NCBI RefSeq assembly: GCF_947253055.1
Contig: NZ_CAMXYE010000033.1
Location: forward strand, 1-14,312
Length of the DNA stretch: 14,312 bases
Source: an uncultured Arcanobacterium sp.
GTDB lineage: Bacteria; Actinomycetota; Actinomycetes; Actinomycetales; Actinomycetaceae
Reading direction: 5' to 3'
Part shown: positions 13,849 through 14,312 of the stretch, piece after piece
How the letters are laid out: each line of letters starts with the position of its first letter
How positions within the stretch are numbered: the first letter of the stretch is position 1
The notes under the pieces: generated by a model
The model's input: only the letters and a program-made list of their open reading frames with translations
What the model was told of the DNA's origin: nothing
Database searches by the model: none
Made by a program: the position numbers and the translations under genes

Positions 13849-14312
13849 ATGTCAGTTCGGCGGGTAGCATTACTAACGGCAGGTGGCTTCGCTCCTTGCC
13901 TCTCTACCGCAGTTGGAGAATTAATTGAGCGCTACGATGCATACGATCCGAGTATTGAAATTATTGGTTATCAATATGGCTATCACGGCTTGCTCACCGG
14001 TAACTATATAGTCTTTGACGAAGAGGCTCGGAAGAATGCTGGGGTATTGAAAAATTTTGGCGGATCGCCGATTGGAAATTCGCGCGTAAAGCTCACTAAT
14101 TCTCAGAATTTAGTAGAGCGCGGTCTTATTAAACCGGGCGAAAATGCCTTGCAGGTGGCTGCCGAGCGTTTGAAGCAAGACGGTGTAGATGTACTCCATA
14201 CTATTGGTGGCGATGACACCAATACTACGGCGGCAGATTTAGCTGCTTATTTGCATGAGAATGGCTACGAGTTGACGGTAGTAGGCTTACCGAAGACCAT
14301 CGATAACGATAT
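13849..14312 (+). CDS. pfp: Pyrophosphate-dependent 6-phosphofructokinase (5' part, cut by window edge)
   Basis: This glycolytic enzyme phosphorylates fructose 6-phosphate, here probably with PPi, making the step reversible. The 154 residues in view begin ALLTAGGFAPCLSTAVGELI, continue with GYQYGYHGLLTGN, FGGSPIGNSRVKLTN and VDVLHTIGGDDTNTT, and end with VVGLPKTIDND at the edge. In GGDDT (120-124) the second aspartate, Asp123, replaces the glycine of ATP enzymes and is the known mark of PPi specificity; the lysine of PKTIDND agrees. The text closely resembles what I recall of the propionibacterial PPi-PFK. The frame stays open to 14312, so the gene continues. GAAAGGGAAA precedes the ATG at 13849. 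TTGAAA lies 50 bp after the receiver gene end region, but no well-spaced -10 goes with it. Confidence 0.93.
   Translation, partial: MSVRRVALLTAGGFAPCLSTAVGELIERYDAYDPSIEIIGYQYGYHGLLTGNYIVFDEEARKNAGVLKNFGGSPIGNSRVKLTNSQNLVERGLIKPGENALQVAAERLKQDGVDVLHTIGGDDTNTTAADLAAYLHENGYELTVVGLPKTIDND

Noticed and set aside
1..14312. Search for mobile elements, CRISPR arrays, tRNA/rRNA, toxin-antitoxin or defence genes
   Set aside because: No transposase or integrase features, no spaced direct repeats, no tRNA-like cloverleaf and no suspicious composition change were seen; the gene content is conserved housekeeping.

Overview
The window looks like housekeeping chromosome from an actinobacterium of moderate GC content (about 50% by eye). 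The most likely placement is Actinomycetaceae or a close relative. Evidence for this: two membrane-protein families that are typically actinobacterial (DUF4191 and DUF3043), a GSI-beta glutamine synthetase, an E2/E3 2-oxoacid dehydrogenase pair next to leucyl aminopeptidase and glnA, a propionibacterial/actinomycete-type PPi-dependent phosphofructokinase, GTG and TTG starts, and a probable leaderless promoter. I see no transposase, integrase, phage gene, CRISPR array, tRNA or rRNA. The order resembles, in compressed form, a conserved block I recall from Streptomyces and other actinobacteria (pepA - lpd - sucB - lipBA - DUF4191 - glnA, with hesB/erpA and DUF3043 nearby), but lipB and lipA are missing from it here.

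Layout, left to right. Positions 1-1265 (minus strand) hold a polar amino-acid ABC uptake system: a lipoprotein binding protein followed by the first part of its permease, with a recognisable promoter covered by an inverted repeat. A good intrinsic terminator (1392-1431) separates this from a minus-strand run that reads lpdA (6487) - sucB - DUF4191 - glnA (1474). A 172-bp divergent region (6488-6659) carries an inverted repeat and leads rightward into a small unknown protein. Next, on the minus strand, come DUF3043 and pepA (9198 to 6972), convergent with the small gene. From 9317 on everything is on the plus strand: an M20 dipeptidase with a likely leaderless promoter, a glycerate-kinase-fold protein that has lost the family's catalytic signatures, the Fe-S carrier erpA, a lipoprotein FKBP prolyl isomerase with a degenerate second domain, a receiver-like protein lacking the conserved lysine, and the 5' part of a PPi-dependent phosphofructokinase that runs off the right edge.

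Functionally, lpdA and sucB supply E3 and E2 for pyruvate and/or 2-oxoglutarate oxidation, glnA assimilates ammonium, and the adjacent transporter may import glutamate, glutamine or a related amino acid, so carbon-nitrogen balance is one theme. PepA and the M20 enzyme handle peptides. ErpA supports Fe-S enzymes. I found no strong candidate for a new defence or mobile system. The best leads are the inactive-looking glycerate kinase homologue, the orphan pseudo-receiver, the loss of lipBA from its usual place, and several short dyads lying on promoters.
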